Below, piece after piece: positions 16,383 to 23,900 of a DNA stretch of 26,294 nucleotides. Numbering within the stretch: position 1 is the stretch's first letter; the number at the start of each line of letters is the position of its first letter. The position numbers and the translations under genes are program-made. Below the pieces are notes generated by a model, which did no database searches, was not told the origin of the DNA, and worked only from the letters and a program-made list of their open reading frames with translations. Source of the stretch: Candidatus Moraniibacteriota bacterium (GTDB lineage: Bacteria; Patescibacteriota; Minisyncoccia; Moranbacterales; GCA-2747515); the NCBI GenBank assembly GCA_027031945.1, contig JALVPE010000089.1, positions 1 through 26,294 of the forward strand. The letters run 5' to 3'.

Positions 16383-16407
16383 AAAAAATTCTACGTCTAA
16401 CGCAGAA
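16383..16407 (-). terminator. Attenuator terminator in the L10 leader
   Basis: Minus strand: 8-bp arms (complement of 16400-16407 and 16389-16396, one G-U), loop of 3, then TTTTTT. It shares the TCTGCG strand with the closing stem of the L10 leader, so the two structures exclude each other. Confidence 0.7.
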
Positions 16408-16490
16408 TTCAAACATCCAACATAAAATAAATTATGCTCTCGTTTTCCTAACAAGGACTTAATACTTGCCTTGTTTCTGCGGACACAATG
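16395..16490 (-). ncRNA. L10 leader RNA (autoregulatory, rplJL)
   Basis: Between the promoter and rplJ the minus strand has the L10-leader pattern: CCGCAGA on the 5' side, an internal GGCAAGTATTAAGTCCTTG segment, and the closing TCTGCG, with CGCAGA (16476-16481 complement) pairing to TCTGCG (16401-16406 complement). Ribosomal protein L10 (or L10-L12 complex) binding such leaders represses the operon. Here repression is most simply read as attenuation through the overlapping terminator at 16383-16407. Boundaries are approximate. Confidence 0.7.
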
Positions 16491-16509
16491 TTTTTTAAAA
16501 TCTCTAACT

Positions 16510-16538
16510 ACATTAACGTACTATCAAAAAGTTGTCAA
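16510..16538 (-). promoter_or_regulatory. Promoter for rplJL
   Basis: Minus strand TTGACA (16533-16538), 17-bp spacer, TAATGT (16510-16515). The -35 is perfect, the -10 is weak. It gives a start near 16503, just before the L10 leader. Confidence 0.55.
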
Positions 16539-16575
16539 CCCTTCGAATTCAATTTATTCCAAAATTCAATTATTT

Positions 16576-16983
16576 CTATTCCTCTTTCTTGTCAGAATCT
16601 TTGTCTTTACTAGAATCTTTGCTTTCTTCGCTCTCTTTTTTTTCTTCTGCCTTCTCTTCTTCTTTTACTTCTTCAGATTTCTCTTCAGAATTTTCTGCCT
16701 CTTCTGATGACTTCTTCTTTTCTGGTAATTTTACAGCACGTTTTTCTCCTTTAATGATACCATTTGTCACAAGCAAATTATAAACACTATCAGAAGGTTG
16801 TGCTCCATTAGACAGATATTCTTTTATTAATTCTTCTTTCAAAACTGTTTGTTTTGAATGTGGATCATAACTACCAACAATTGCAATATGTTTTCCTGTA
16901 GGTGTTTTTGATCTTTCTTGCACTACAATTCTGTATTGTGCATGATTGTGTCGTCCAACACGACTAAACCGTATAACTAACAT
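16576..16983 (-). CDS. rpsP: Ribosomal protein bS16 with long charged tail
   Basis: 135 residues against about 80-90 normally. Residues 1-88 are a complete bS16 (MLVIRFSRVGRHNHAQYRIV, IAIVGSYDPHS, LSNGAQPSDSVYNLL). The remaining 45 or so are low-complexity Glu/Lys/Ser/Asp (SSEEAENSEEKSEEVKEEEK...), probably disordered and on the ribosome surface. bS16 helps fold the 5' domain of 16S rRNA. It is alone rather than with rimM-trmD-rplS; trmD lies 3 kb away with ftsW. It has its own consensus promoter at 17111-17139. No terminator was seen before the rplJL promoter. Confidence 0.95.
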   Translation of the reverse strand: MLVIRFSRVGRHNHAQYRIVVQERSKTPTGKHIAIVGSYDPHSKQTVLKEELIKEYLSNGAQPSDSVYNLLVTNGIIKGEKRAVKLPEKKKSSEEAENSEEKSEEVKEEEKAEEKKESEESKDSSKDKDSDKKEE

Positions 16984-17110
16984 AATTCTAACTAAATTTT
17001 AAAATATAAAAAATCAATAATTCACAAATTATGTACCTTAAAATATGAACATTTTTAAAATTCACTCTTGACGTAACTGCCAAATAAGTAAATTTACGCA
17101 TGTGACACAA

Positions 17111-17139
17111 ATAATACCCGAAAAAATCTATCCTGTCAA
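17111..17139 (-). promoter_or_regulatory. Promoter for rpsP
   Basis: Minus strand TTGACA (17134-17139), 17-bp spacer, TATTAT (17111-17116). Start near 17104, leader about 120 nt. It begins 7 bases after the T run of the preceding terminator. Confidence 0.8.
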
Positions 17140-17146
17140 TACAATC

Positions 17147-17180
17147 AAAAAAAGAGATTGATAATAATTTATCAATCTCT
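17147..17180 (-). terminator. Terminator after the 125-residue unknown gene
   Basis: Perfect 12-bp arms (17153-17164 and 17169-17180, core AGAGATTGATAA) with a 4-nt loop, followed on the minus strand by seven T. Confidence 0.88.
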
Positions 17181-17197
17181 GTGTATTTATGCTATTT

Positions 17198-17575
17198 TTA
17201 TAAATCTCTCACTTCTTGAGGAGAAAAAACAACTGCACACTCCGCTCCTGATTCTTTCCATACTCTCATCCAATGTTCCCGAATTAAAGTACGAATGCTC
17301 TGCACAATATCGTCATCATAAAGATCAACAAATCCAATTTTAAGGGAACCTCCATCAATCTGTCGAAGCATTGACCCCTTTATGAGTTGTGATTTCTGAC
17401 CAATATTGACACGAAAGATACATACACTACCAAAACTTATAACAGCAACATACTCTGTATCTTGTCTAGCCACAGGCACAATATCAGTATTTTCTAAAAT
17501 ATTTTTTACATTCTCCACCACACCACTATCAAAACCATCATTTTTTCCCAATTCTACTCTCAAAACATCCTCCAT
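17198..17575 (-). CDS. Unknown 125-residue cytoplasmic protein
   Basis: Not recognised. A small alpha/beta protein without signal or membrane segment: VENVKNILENTDIVPVARQ, a hydrophobic strand YVAVISFGSVCIFRVNIG, then SLKIGFVDLYDDDIVQSIRTLIREHWMRVWKESG and AECAVVFSPQEVRDL. A TTG immediately before would add one residue; ATG 17575 is preferred. It is a single-gene transcription unit, with a near-consensus promoter (17641-17669) and a strong terminator (17147-17180), so it is probably expressed well. Confidence 0.7.
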   Translation of the reverse strand: MEDVLRVELGKNDGFDSGVVENVKNILENTDIVPVARQDTEYVAVISFGSVCIFRVNIGQKSQLIKGSMLRQIDGGSLKIGFVDLYDDDIVQSIRTLIREHWMRVWKESGAECAVVFSPQEVRDL

Positions 17576-17640
17576 CAATTTAATTTAAAGAAACAAAAAA
17601 TATAAAAAATCATAACAACGACCAAAAAAGAACTCAGAGA

Positions 17641-17669
17641 ATTATACTACATTTTTCCCTTTTTGTAAA
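17641..17669 (-). promoter_or_regulatory. Promoter for the unknown gene at 17198
   Basis: Minus strand TTTACA (17664-17669), 17-bp spacer, perfect TATAAT (17641-17646). Start near 17634, leader about 59 nt. Confidence 0.8.
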
Positions 17670-17709
17670 CAAAAAATATAGTCCTCACACCCTCTAAATC
17701 ATAAAAAGT

Positions 17710-17763
17710 TGTCATTTCCGCGAAACCCTGTACTGTCTGGTGCTTGACTTCGCGAGTATGACA
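17710..17763. repeat. Palindromic repeat element (TGTCAT...ATGACA)
   Basis: Ends TGTCAT (17710-17715) and ATGACA (17758-17763), inner CGCG (17719-17722) and CGCG (17751-17754). Same design as the elements at 13663, 22616 and 22681; GC-rich in an AT-rich gap between smc and the unknown gene. Confidence 0.6.
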
Positions 17764-17845
17764 AGTGATGTGAGAGGTTACAAAATATAACACCATCGTT
17801 TATATTTCTTATGAAAATTTAATTTTGTTCCATTTGTCAATATAG

Positions 17846-20203
17846 TTATTGAATTGCTTTCTCCTTTTGGATTTTTCCCTCCTCCTTTATTTGATCAAGT
17901 TTAACGCTTAAAAGCTGTGTTGCACCATCATCTCCCATGGTTACACCATAGAGCGTATCAGCGTGACGCATTGTCTCGCGATTGTGAGTGATCACAATAA
18001 ACTGTGTTCTGTGAGAAAGTTCTGCAAAGATCTTTGCAAGTCGGCGTGAATTTGCCTCATCAAGTGCCGCCTCTACCTCATCCAAAATTATAAATGGAGG
18101 CGGATTATAAGAAATAATAGCCAAAAGCATCGCAACTGATGTAAGTGAACGCTCTCCTCCGGAAAGCAATGACAAGTGTTTTACCTTTTTGCCTGGCGGT
18201 GAAGCTACGATTTCAATTCCAATTTCTGTTTTTTGCGCAGACGCATTGCCATGCGTCTCCACATCCTCATCACTTTCTTCATCTTGCAATATCTCTATAT
18301 CAACATCACCTTGTATATCATCTTCTTTTTTCTTTTTTGGTGTTACATCAATATTTACTTTTTTCAACTTAGCATTACCGCCATTAAAAAGTATCCTAAA
18401 ATATTTTGTAAATTCTTTGTTGATTTCTTTAAAAGCGGTAACAAAGGCTTTGTGAATTTTGTCATCCATTTCTTTTATGACTTCTTTGAGTTGCTTAATT
18501 GCTTCTGTCAAATCTTCTGATTCATTTGTCATCAAATCAAACCTTTCTTGCATTTCTTCATATTCATCAATAACCATTGGATCAATTCCACCAATTTGTT
18601 CATACTTGGAACGCAACTTATAAACCTCTTGCTCCATTTGTTCAAATGTTGTGTTTTCTTCAATCTTTGCTTCTGCTAGATCTTGAACTTCCACTCCGAG
18701 TTCTTGTCGTGCTTCTGAGATGACATCTTCCTCACGTACTTCAACTCTGGCAATATTAACTTTCACTTCATTAAACTGTTCACGCACAGCATCTAGCAAT
18801 CTTTGTTTTTCTCTGAGTTCTTTTTCAAGTGTAAAAAATTGTGTACGAGCTTCCTTATCCGCAGCTACTGCACGAGTAATTTGCTCTTCTATTTTTTTAA
18901 TCTCCTTTTTTATTGTTTCAACTTTTTTTGTATGCTGTTTTATTTGTTCATCCAATTGAGCAATTTTTTCATCATATACTTTTATCTTTTCTCCATAATC
19001 ATCTTGTACTACTTCAATCTGTTTTTTGCCTGCATCTACATAAAGCCTGTCTATTTCTTTGTGAATTTTCTTTAATTTTCTAACAATTTCTTTTACCTCT
19101 TTTAAATCTGTTACTTTTTCTAAACCATTTATCAATTCACTTTGTTCACTTCTTATTTCATCTAGTTGCTTTTGTACATAATTCAAATCAATTGGAATGC
19201 TTTTTACTTTTTCTTCATGATTTTTACGCTCTTTTTGAATTTCAATATGTCCTTCTGCTACTGCAATTTTTTTCTCAAGTGATTGAAGTTTGACATACGC
19301 CTCTCTTTTTTGTTTTTCGTAAACTTCTATTTTCTCAGCATCTTCTACTTTTTTAGATTCTTCTGCGATTTTGTCACTGAGTTTATCAACTTCTCTTTCA
19401 GCGTTTTTTAAAGTTATACCTATTTCTTGTCTTTGATTTTCTAAAGCGGTTTTTTCATTAAACAAATCATTCCATTTTAGAGAAAAATATTGTCTTTGTT
19501 TTTCTTTTAATTGTTCAAAAATTTCTTTACCTTGTTTTGCTTTGTTAGCTTGTCTGCGAAGTGAACGCAAATGCGGTGTCACCTCAGTTATAAGAGTTTG
19601 GACTTGCTCAAGGTTTTCTTTTGTTTTATCTAATTTTTTGATTGCACGATTTTTGCGAATTTGAAAATGTTTTACACCGGCAGCGTCCTCTATAATTCCT
19701 CGTCTTTCAATCGGGGTAGCATTCAAAATTGCATCGGTCATACCCTGACCTACCACACAATGACTTTCTTTCCCTATCCCGGTACGAGCCAAGATATCCA
19801 CCACATCCAAAAGCCGTACTCTTGCATCATTGATGAGATATTCACTCTCACCATTTCGATAAATCTTACGAGTAATAACCACTTCATCAAATTCTACAGG
19901 CATAGTCTTATCAGAATTATCAAATACAAGTGAAACACTTGCCATTGATAATTTTCCTTTTTTCTCCGAACCTGAAAAAATAACGTCTTCGCTTTTCTTG
20001 CCACGAAGATTTTTCATGGATTGCTCCCCCATCACCCATCTGACAGCATCAGAAATATTTGACTTACCGGAACCATTCGGACCAACTATTGCCGTAATTC
20101 CACAACCTTTTTCCAGATCACTACTGCACTTTGGCAAAAAATCAAACGTTGTTTCTGTAGCAAAAGATTTAAATCCTTTTATTTCTAATTTTTTGAGATA
20201 CAT
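17846..20203 (-). CDS. smc: SMC-family chromosome-organisation ATPase, short, no visible hinge
   Basis: 785 residues; usual SMC has about 1150-1200. SMC complexes load on DNA and organise and segregate the chromosome. The N-terminal head has Walker A GPNGSGKSN at 41-49 and the Q-loop region (VVGQGMTDAILNATPIERR); the C-terminal head has signature LSGGERS near 680-686 and Walker B FIILDEVEAALDE near 704-716. About 400 residues of coiled coil lie between, with no recognisable hinge domain and no Rad50-type CxxC hook. The C-terminal head also carries an insertion of about 45 acidic residues (KKKKEDDIQGDVDIEILQDEESDED...) just before EIGIEIVASPPGKK. scpA and scpB are not in the window. Confidence 0.88.
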   Translation of the reverse strand: MYLKKLEIKGFKSFATETTFDFLPKCSSDLEKGCGITAIVGPNGSGKSNISDAVRWVMGEQSMKNLRGKKSEDVIFSGSEKKGKLSMASVSLVFDNSDKTMPVEFDEVVITRKIYRNGESEYLINDARVRLLDVVDILARTGIGKESHCVVGQGMTDAILNATPIERRGIIEDAAGVKHFQIRKNRAIKKLDKTKENLEQVQTLITEVTPHLRSLRRQANKAKQGKEIFEQLKEKQRQYFSLKWNDLFNEKTALENQRQEIGITLKNAEREVDKLSDKIAEESKKVEDAEKIEVYEKQKREAYVKLQSLEKKIAVAEGHIEIQKERKNHEEKVKSIPIDLNYVQKQLDEIRSEQSELINGLEKVTDLKEVKEIVRKLKKIHKEIDRLYVDAGKKQIEVVQDDYGEKIKVYDEKIAQLDEQIKQHTKKVETIKKEIKKIEEQITRAVAADKEARTQFFTLEKELREKQRLLDAVREQFNEVKVNIARVEVREEDVISEARQELGVEVQDLAEAKIEENTTFEQMEQEVYKLRSKYEQIGGIDPMVIDEYEEMQERFDLMTNESEDLTEAIKQLKEVIKEMDDKIHKAFVTAFKEINKEFTKYFRILFNGGNAKLKKVNIDVTPKKKKEDDIQGDVDIEILQDEESDEDVETHGNASAQKTEIGIEIVASPPGKKVKHLSLLSGGERSLTSVAMLLAIISYNPPPFIILDEVEAALDEANSRRLAKIFAELSHRTQFIVITHNRETMRHADTLYGVTMGDDGATQLLSVKLDQIKEEGKIQKEKAIQ

Positions 20204-20210
20204 AAATTTA

Positions 20211-20243
20211 GCAATCAGTAACTAGTAACTTGTAATCAGTAAT
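20211..20243. repeat. Degenerate short direct repeats upstream of smc
   Basis: The unit AATCAGTAA occurs twice with related TAGTAAC/TTGTAAT copies between. No gene or hairpin accounts for it; possibly a dispersed low-complexity repeat. Confidence 0.35.
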
Positions 20244-20361
20244 TTAATTAACGGGCATAACCTTTAAAATCAAACAATGTGCTTTAAACATTCAAGCTAT
20301 TACAATGTCTATAAATATACTACCATACTATCATATACAAAATACCTTTTCAGAGCAAGGG

Positions 20362-20404
20362 AAAATAAAAAATCACCAAAACAGATTCCTCTATTCTGGT
20401 GATT
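20362..20404 (-). terminator. Terminator after the small secreted-protein gene
   Basis: Arms AATCACCA (20371-20378) and TGGTGATT (20397-20404) with a partly paired 18-nt interior, followed on the minus strand by a T-rich tract. It lies 6 bases past the stop. Confidence 0.7.
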
Positions 20405-20410
20405 ATGTGC

Positions 20411-20734
20411 TCAAAACTGTAAATTTTCAGATTGTCTGAAAATTATTTTTGTGCGATATTTTACCATCCCGGGTTTTACCCACTCTAAACTAAAGAGTGA
20501 GTAACCAAAATTAAAATAATTTTTCCCATCACCTTTACACACTTTTAAACTGCCAGTCCAATCGCGAACATTGACAAGAGTGGCGCACTCTTTGTTTGTT
20601 TGTACAAACCTAAAGCCATACGCAAAAGTTCTATCTGGAACAATAGCTTCGCCCAAATACAACACACCTTCTTTTGCATGCACAAAGCTGGTCATACAAA
20701 AACAAAAAAATACTACTAAAAATATTTTTTTCAT
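20411..20734 (-). CDS. Small secreted protein of unknown function
   Basis: 107 residues, not recognised. The N-terminus is a classical signal peptide: KK, a hydrophobic core (IFLVVFFCFCMTSF) and a VHA site predicting cleavage after residue 20. The mature 87 residues look like a small beta-rich domain with two cysteines (C50 and C66) that could form a disulfide. A Shine-Dalgarno GAGGAG is 8 bases before ATG. It is a monocistronic unit with a near-consensus promoter and a terminator, divergent from the LCP gene. Probably exported to the cell surface or medium. Confidence 0.75.
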   Translation of the reverse strand: MKKIFLVVFFCFCMTSFVHAKEGVLYLGEAIVPDRTFAYGFRFVQTNKECATLVNVRDWTGSLKVCKGDGKNYFNFGYSLFSLEWVKPGMVKYRTKIIFRQSENLQF

Positions 20735-20788
20735 TTTTTAATCTCCTCAATTCAATTTAAACAAACATTGTTAACGTACCAACTGGAG

Positions 20789-20817
20789 AACATAACACAT
20801 TTAATAATTTATGTCAA
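20789..20817 (-). promoter_or_regulatory. Promoter for the small secreted protein
   Basis: Minus strand TTGACA (20812-20817), 17-bp spacer, TATGTT (20789-20794). Start near 20782. Confidence 0.75.
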
Positions 20818-20840
20818 GACTATAATTACAAAAAGTCACG

Positions 20841-20849
20841 TGCTATAAT
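20841..20849 (+). promoter_or_regulatory. Extended -10 promoter giving a leaderless LCP message
   Basis: TGCTATAAT is a perfect extended -10. Exactly 7 nt separate it from the ATG at 20857, placing the transcript start at or one base before the ATG. Confidence 0.65.
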
Positions 20850-20856
20850 ATCACTT

Positions 20857-22602
20857 ATGGATATTATACGAAAACAAAAGAAAACTAGAACTACTCCAAA
20901 ATCTACACCCAGTACTAGAGAGTACAGAGTTCCACGAAGACGCTCTACACCAGAAAGCACTGAATTTCTTGAAAATGATAATGCGTCTACATTTACAGAA
21001 CACTCAACTGCCAACAATGATGTTGAGAAGTATTGGGAACCAGAAAATTTTGATAATTATGACCAAAATACTCAGGAAGAATTCAACAGTCCGGATTTTA
21101 CTCAAAAATCACAAGATAGTTCAGAAGATTTTGCAAATAATAAATATTTACGTGGAGCAAAAATACAACAAAAGCCTCACAAAAAGTTCTCCAAATCTAC
21201 TAAAAAGAAATTTTTCTGGTTTTCAGTTTTTGTTTTTATTTTTGCAATTCTTTTTGCTTTAGGTTTTTTTGTTTTTCAAACAAACAGCGCTATCAATCAA
21301 ATGACAGATGGTGATGAGAAACATTCCTTTGTCAAAAGCATTTCTAATCTCACTAAATCACAATCATACAAATCACTCAAAGGCTTTGATGAAGGTAGGA
21401 TAAATATCCTACTACTTGGTAGAGCAAATACACACAAAAAAGGCAAAGACTTGACTGATACTATAATGATAGCCAGCATTGATACTCAAAATTATAAACT
21501 GGGACTTTTTTCTGTGCCTCGTGATTTTCTCATAAGCAATGGTTCTTTTTATTCAAAAATTAATTCACGCTATCAGACCGGACTTAGAAATAATGAAGGA
21601 GCAAAATATATCATTGAATCCATTGAAGAAATTACTAATCAGGATATCCATTATTATTTTGTTTTGGATTTTGAGGGATTTGAAAAAATCATAAATACAT
21701 TAGGTGGTATAAATATAGATGTGCCTAGACACATCAAAGATGAAAGATATCCGGGTCCCGGCTACAGCTATGAAACTTTTGAAGTGTGGCCTGGTTTGCA
21801 AAAATTTGATGGTGCTACAGCACTGAAGTATGCACGCACTAGACATGACGACATTGAGGGAGATTTTGGACGAGCAAAAAGACAACAACAAGTTATGCAA
21901 GCTGCAAAAAATAAAGCATTTTCACTTGGCACGATAGTCAATCCTTTGCGCATATCGGAATTACTAGATATTTTGGGCGAACATGTTCACACAAATATTA
22001 CTCCAGATGAAATAGAACCTTTCATATCACTTGTAAAAAAAGTAGATACTCAAAACATTACAAATGTTGTACTAGATGCATGGAAACCTGGCAGTCTACT
22101 CATATCGGCACGATATTATAATGAGCATGGTGGCATATCAGGACTTGTACCTCGTTCCGGCTCATACAAAGAAATTCAAGAATTGGCAAATAACATATTC
22201 AATCTTAACAAAATACAACAACGCAAAGAAGAAATTAAAAATGAATCTTCAAGCATAATTATAATAAACATAACTCAGACCAAAAATTTATCTTCTAAAA
22301 TACAAAAAACTCTATATGCTCTTGGGTTTGAAGATGTATCAATCCAACAAGACAAATTGGTACAACCACAAACAAAAACTCTTGTTATAGACAACACTCT
22401 CGGTAACAAACCTTTTTCCTTGGATGAATTGATAAAAAAGCTACCTTCCACACTTGAGACATCTTCTAATTCATCTTTACAAAAATACAAAGATACTGAT
22501 TTTGTAATTTTGCTAGGAAGTGATATTGTAAAAGCATATACTTATACAGAAATTTCACAACAAGAATTAGAAGAAGAGAATGCGAAAACTATGGACAAAT
22601 GA
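20857..22602 (+). CDS. LCP (LytR-CpsA-Psr) family cell-wall polymer ligase
   Basis: 581 residues. LCP proteins attach undecaprenyl-linked glycopolymers to peptidoglycan outside the membrane. A hydrophilic, Ser/Thr/Asn-rich cytoplasmic tail of about 117 residues precedes one membrane segment (119-141). The LCP domain (about 181-345) shows INILLLGRA, TDTIMIASID, SVPRDF at 219-224 and the arginine/aspartate-rich YARTRHDDIEGDFGRAKRQQQ that binds the polyprenyl pyrophosphate. The C-terminal part (about 465-560) resembles the LytR_C domain (IIIINITQTKNLSSKIQKTL...). Single gene followed by repeats and pth. The N-terminal tail is longer than in most LCP proteins. Confidence 0.92.
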   Translation: MDIIRKQKKTRTTPKSTPSTREYRVPRRRSTPESTEFLENDNASTFTEHSTANNDVEKYWEPENFDNYDQNTQEEFNSPDFTQKSQDSSEDFANNKYLRGAKIQQKPHKKFSKSTKKKFFWFSVFVFIFAILFALGFFVFQTNSAINQMTDGDEKHSFVKSISNLTKSQSYKSLKGFDEGRINILLLGRANTHKKGKDLTDTIMIASIDTQNYKLGLFSVPRDFLISNGSFYSKINSRYQTGLRNNEGAKYIIESIEEITNQDIHYYFVLDFEGFEKIINTLGGINIDVPRHIKDERYPGPGYSYETFEVWPGLQKFDGATALKYARTRHDDIEGDFGRAKRQQQVMQAAKNKAFSLGTIVNPLRISELLDILGEHVHTNITPDEIEPFISLVKKVDTQNITNVVLDAWKPGSLLISARYYNEHGGISGLVPRSGSYKEIQELANNIFNLNKIQQRKEEIKNESSSIIIINITQTKNLSSKIQKTLYALGFEDVSIQQDKLVQPQTKTLVIDNTLGNKPFSLDELIKKLPSTLETSSNSSLQKYKDTDFVILLGSDIVKAYTYTEISQQELEEENAKTMDK

Positions 22603-22651
22603 CAATGCCTGTGACATTGTCTTCCCCGCGTAAGCGGGGATCTGGGACAAT
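22601..22651. repeat. Palindromic repeat element after the LCP gene
   Basis: ATTGTC (22616-22621) and GACAAT (22646-22651) flank CCCCGC (22624-22629)-GTAA-GCGGGG (22634-22639). A further hairpin GACAATG/CATTGTC (22601-22607, 22615-22621) begins in the LCP stop codon and shares the CATTGTC strand. It may serve as a processing or termination signal as well as a dispersed repeat. Confidence 0.6.
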
Positions 22652-22680
22652 AACACAAAGTTTTAATTGTAATAACTAGG

Positions 22681-22724
22681 TTCCCGCCATGCCTACCGGA
22701 CAGACAGGCCTCGCGGGTATGACA
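22681..22724. repeat. Palindromic repeat element before pth
   Basis: CCCGC (22683-22687) with GCGGG (22713-22717), inner GCCT (22691-22694) with AGGC (22706-22709), ending TATGACA. Core CCGGACAGACAGGC resembles the palindrome inside dprA at 24984-25011. Confidence 0.55.
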
Positions 22725-22735
22725 AAATATACTAT

Positions 22736-23299
22736 ATGAAACTAATAATAGGACTTGGAAATCCGGGAAAAAAGTACATAAATAGCAGACATAATGCTGG
22801 ATTTTTATTTTTAGATTTTTTACAACAACAATATAGATTGCCAGAATTTTCTTACAGTAAAAAATTCAATGCTGATACTACAGAAGGCTGTATCGAAAAT
22901 ACAAAATACTTATTAGCAAAACCTCAAACATTTATGAATTGTTCTGGACATAGTGTTCGTGCTATTATTGATTTTTTCAAGATGACACCACAAGATATTA
23001 TTGTAATAGCTGATGATCTTGACATTGAAATCGGTACTTACAAAATATCGCATAACTCTTCATCTGCAGGACATAATGGGGTGCAACACATAATTGATTT
23101 GCTGGGTACACAAAATTTCACACGTTTGCGTATCGGAGTGGAAAAAACGGGGGGTCGCAAAGAACGAGGGGAAATAACCGGTAATAAATTTGTCTTACAA
23201 AATTTCTCAAAAAACGAGCACAGGCTACTACAAAATACATTTGAACATTTTATAAAGTCCGATTTTAAAAATCTACAAAATAAAAAGTCTATTACATGA
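22736..23299 (+). CDS. pth: Peptidyl-tRNA hydrolase
   Basis: 187 residues, normal length. Pth releases peptides from peptidyl-tRNAs that drop off the ribosome. Key features: IIGLGNPGKKY with N9, catalytic H19 in SRHNAGF, KPQTFMN, the catalytic-acid region VIADDLDIEIG, and SSAGHNGVQHIIDLLG with RLRIGVEK. The usual Gly-rich GGSAGGHNG is SSSAGHNG here. The last codons and TGA lie inside a hairpin shared with the convergent NYN gene. The gene starts 12 bases after a palindromic repeat, without a Shine-Dalgarno site. Confidence 0.96.
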   Translation: MKLIIGLGNPGKKYINSRHNAGFLFLDFLQQQYRLPEFSYSKKFNADTTEGCIENTKYLLAKPQTFMNCSGHSVRAIIDFFKMTPQDIIVIADDLDIEIGTYKISHNSSSAGHNGVQHIIDLLGTQNFTRLRIGVEKTGGRKERGEITGNKFVLQNFSKNEHRLLQNTFEHFIKSDFKNLQNKKSIT

Positions 23300-23318
23300 T
23301 ATTACAATGTAATAGACT
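23281..23318 (-). terminator. Terminator of the NYN gene, overlapping the end of pth
   Basis: Perfect 12-bp arms (23286-23297 and 23307-23318) with a 9-nt loop; followed on the minus strand by TTTTT and a further T run. On the plus strand no T run follows. The pth stop lies across arm and loop. Confidence 0.75.
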
Positions 23319-23863
23319 CAATCGTACTTATTTCTATATATGATTTTTTCCTCAGTTTCAAAATTTATGACATCCATATTGTCATATTTGACTGCTAGAT
23401 CAATTAGCTCCTTTGCAATTGAATTGCGTGAAGCTATTATAAAAATCTTCTTTTTTTTCTTAACTAAGATTTCCATAATATTGGCAAAATCACTATCTCC
23501 ACATATAAAAACTAGTGTATCAAATTGTTTCCAATTTGTGCCAATTTCAAATCCAATGCGGGCATCCATATCACATTTTTTATGAAATATAGGATTACCC
23601 TCAAAATCTAAATTATTTGTTCGTATGCTTTTCATAGTTTGAGTAATAATTTCATAATGTAAACTATGAAGTTTTAAAAGGTACGAATTACTTTGCCAAC
23701 TATTTTTTACCGGAGTAAAAAATTTCTTAATTTTTATCTGTGGAGAAAAATTTCTATATTTATTCAATATAAAAGAATCTAATTTATCTAAGTCAATTTT
23801 CATTCTAGCATCTTTTTCAAACCCAAATTTATTTGCTCCATCTATAAATATTGCAATTCTCAT
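23318..23863 (-). CDS. NYN-domain (PIN-like) ribonuclease, LabA/DUF88 type
   Basis: 181 residues forming a single NYN domain. Acidic active-site residues: D8 in AIFIDGAN, D98/D100 in KKCDMDARIG, and D123/D125 in FICGDSDFANIMEIL. NYN proteins are metal-dependent nucleases of the PIN-like fold, acting mostly on RNA; the target is unknown. The C-terminus adds a strand-helix pair (KKIFIIASRNSIAKELIDLA). GGAGG directly abuts the ATG, too close for normal initiation, so start recognition is unusual or regulated. The upstream region contains a 25-bp inverted repeat (23901-24028) whose loop is complementary to this GGAGGA. Confidence 0.85.
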   Translation of the reverse strand: MRIAIFIDGANKFGFEKDARMKIDLDKLDSFILNKYRNFSPQIKIKKFFTPVKNSWQSNSYLLKLHSLHYEIITQTMKSIRTNNLDFEGNPIFHKKCDMDARIGFEIGTNWKQFDTLVFICGDSDFANIMEILVKKKKKIFIIASRNSIAKELIDLAVKYDNMDVINFETEEKIIYRNKYD

Positions 23864-23900
23864 CCTCCGATTACCTCATATTTTTGTTAAACAACTCAAA

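Noticed and set aside
16356..16454. 33-codon N-terminal extension of rplJ
   Set aside because: The stretch is the L10 leader with attenuator; uL10 proteins start at MLTRQQKEEI-type sequence.
18145..18520. Overlapping plus-strand ORFs opposite smc
   Set aside because: Low-complexity, Phe/Ser-rich translations mirror the charged coiled-coil and acidic codons of smc; no promoter or SD.
22728..22733. TATACT box just before the pth ATG
   Set aside because: Only 2 nt from the ATG, too close to give a message including the start codon.
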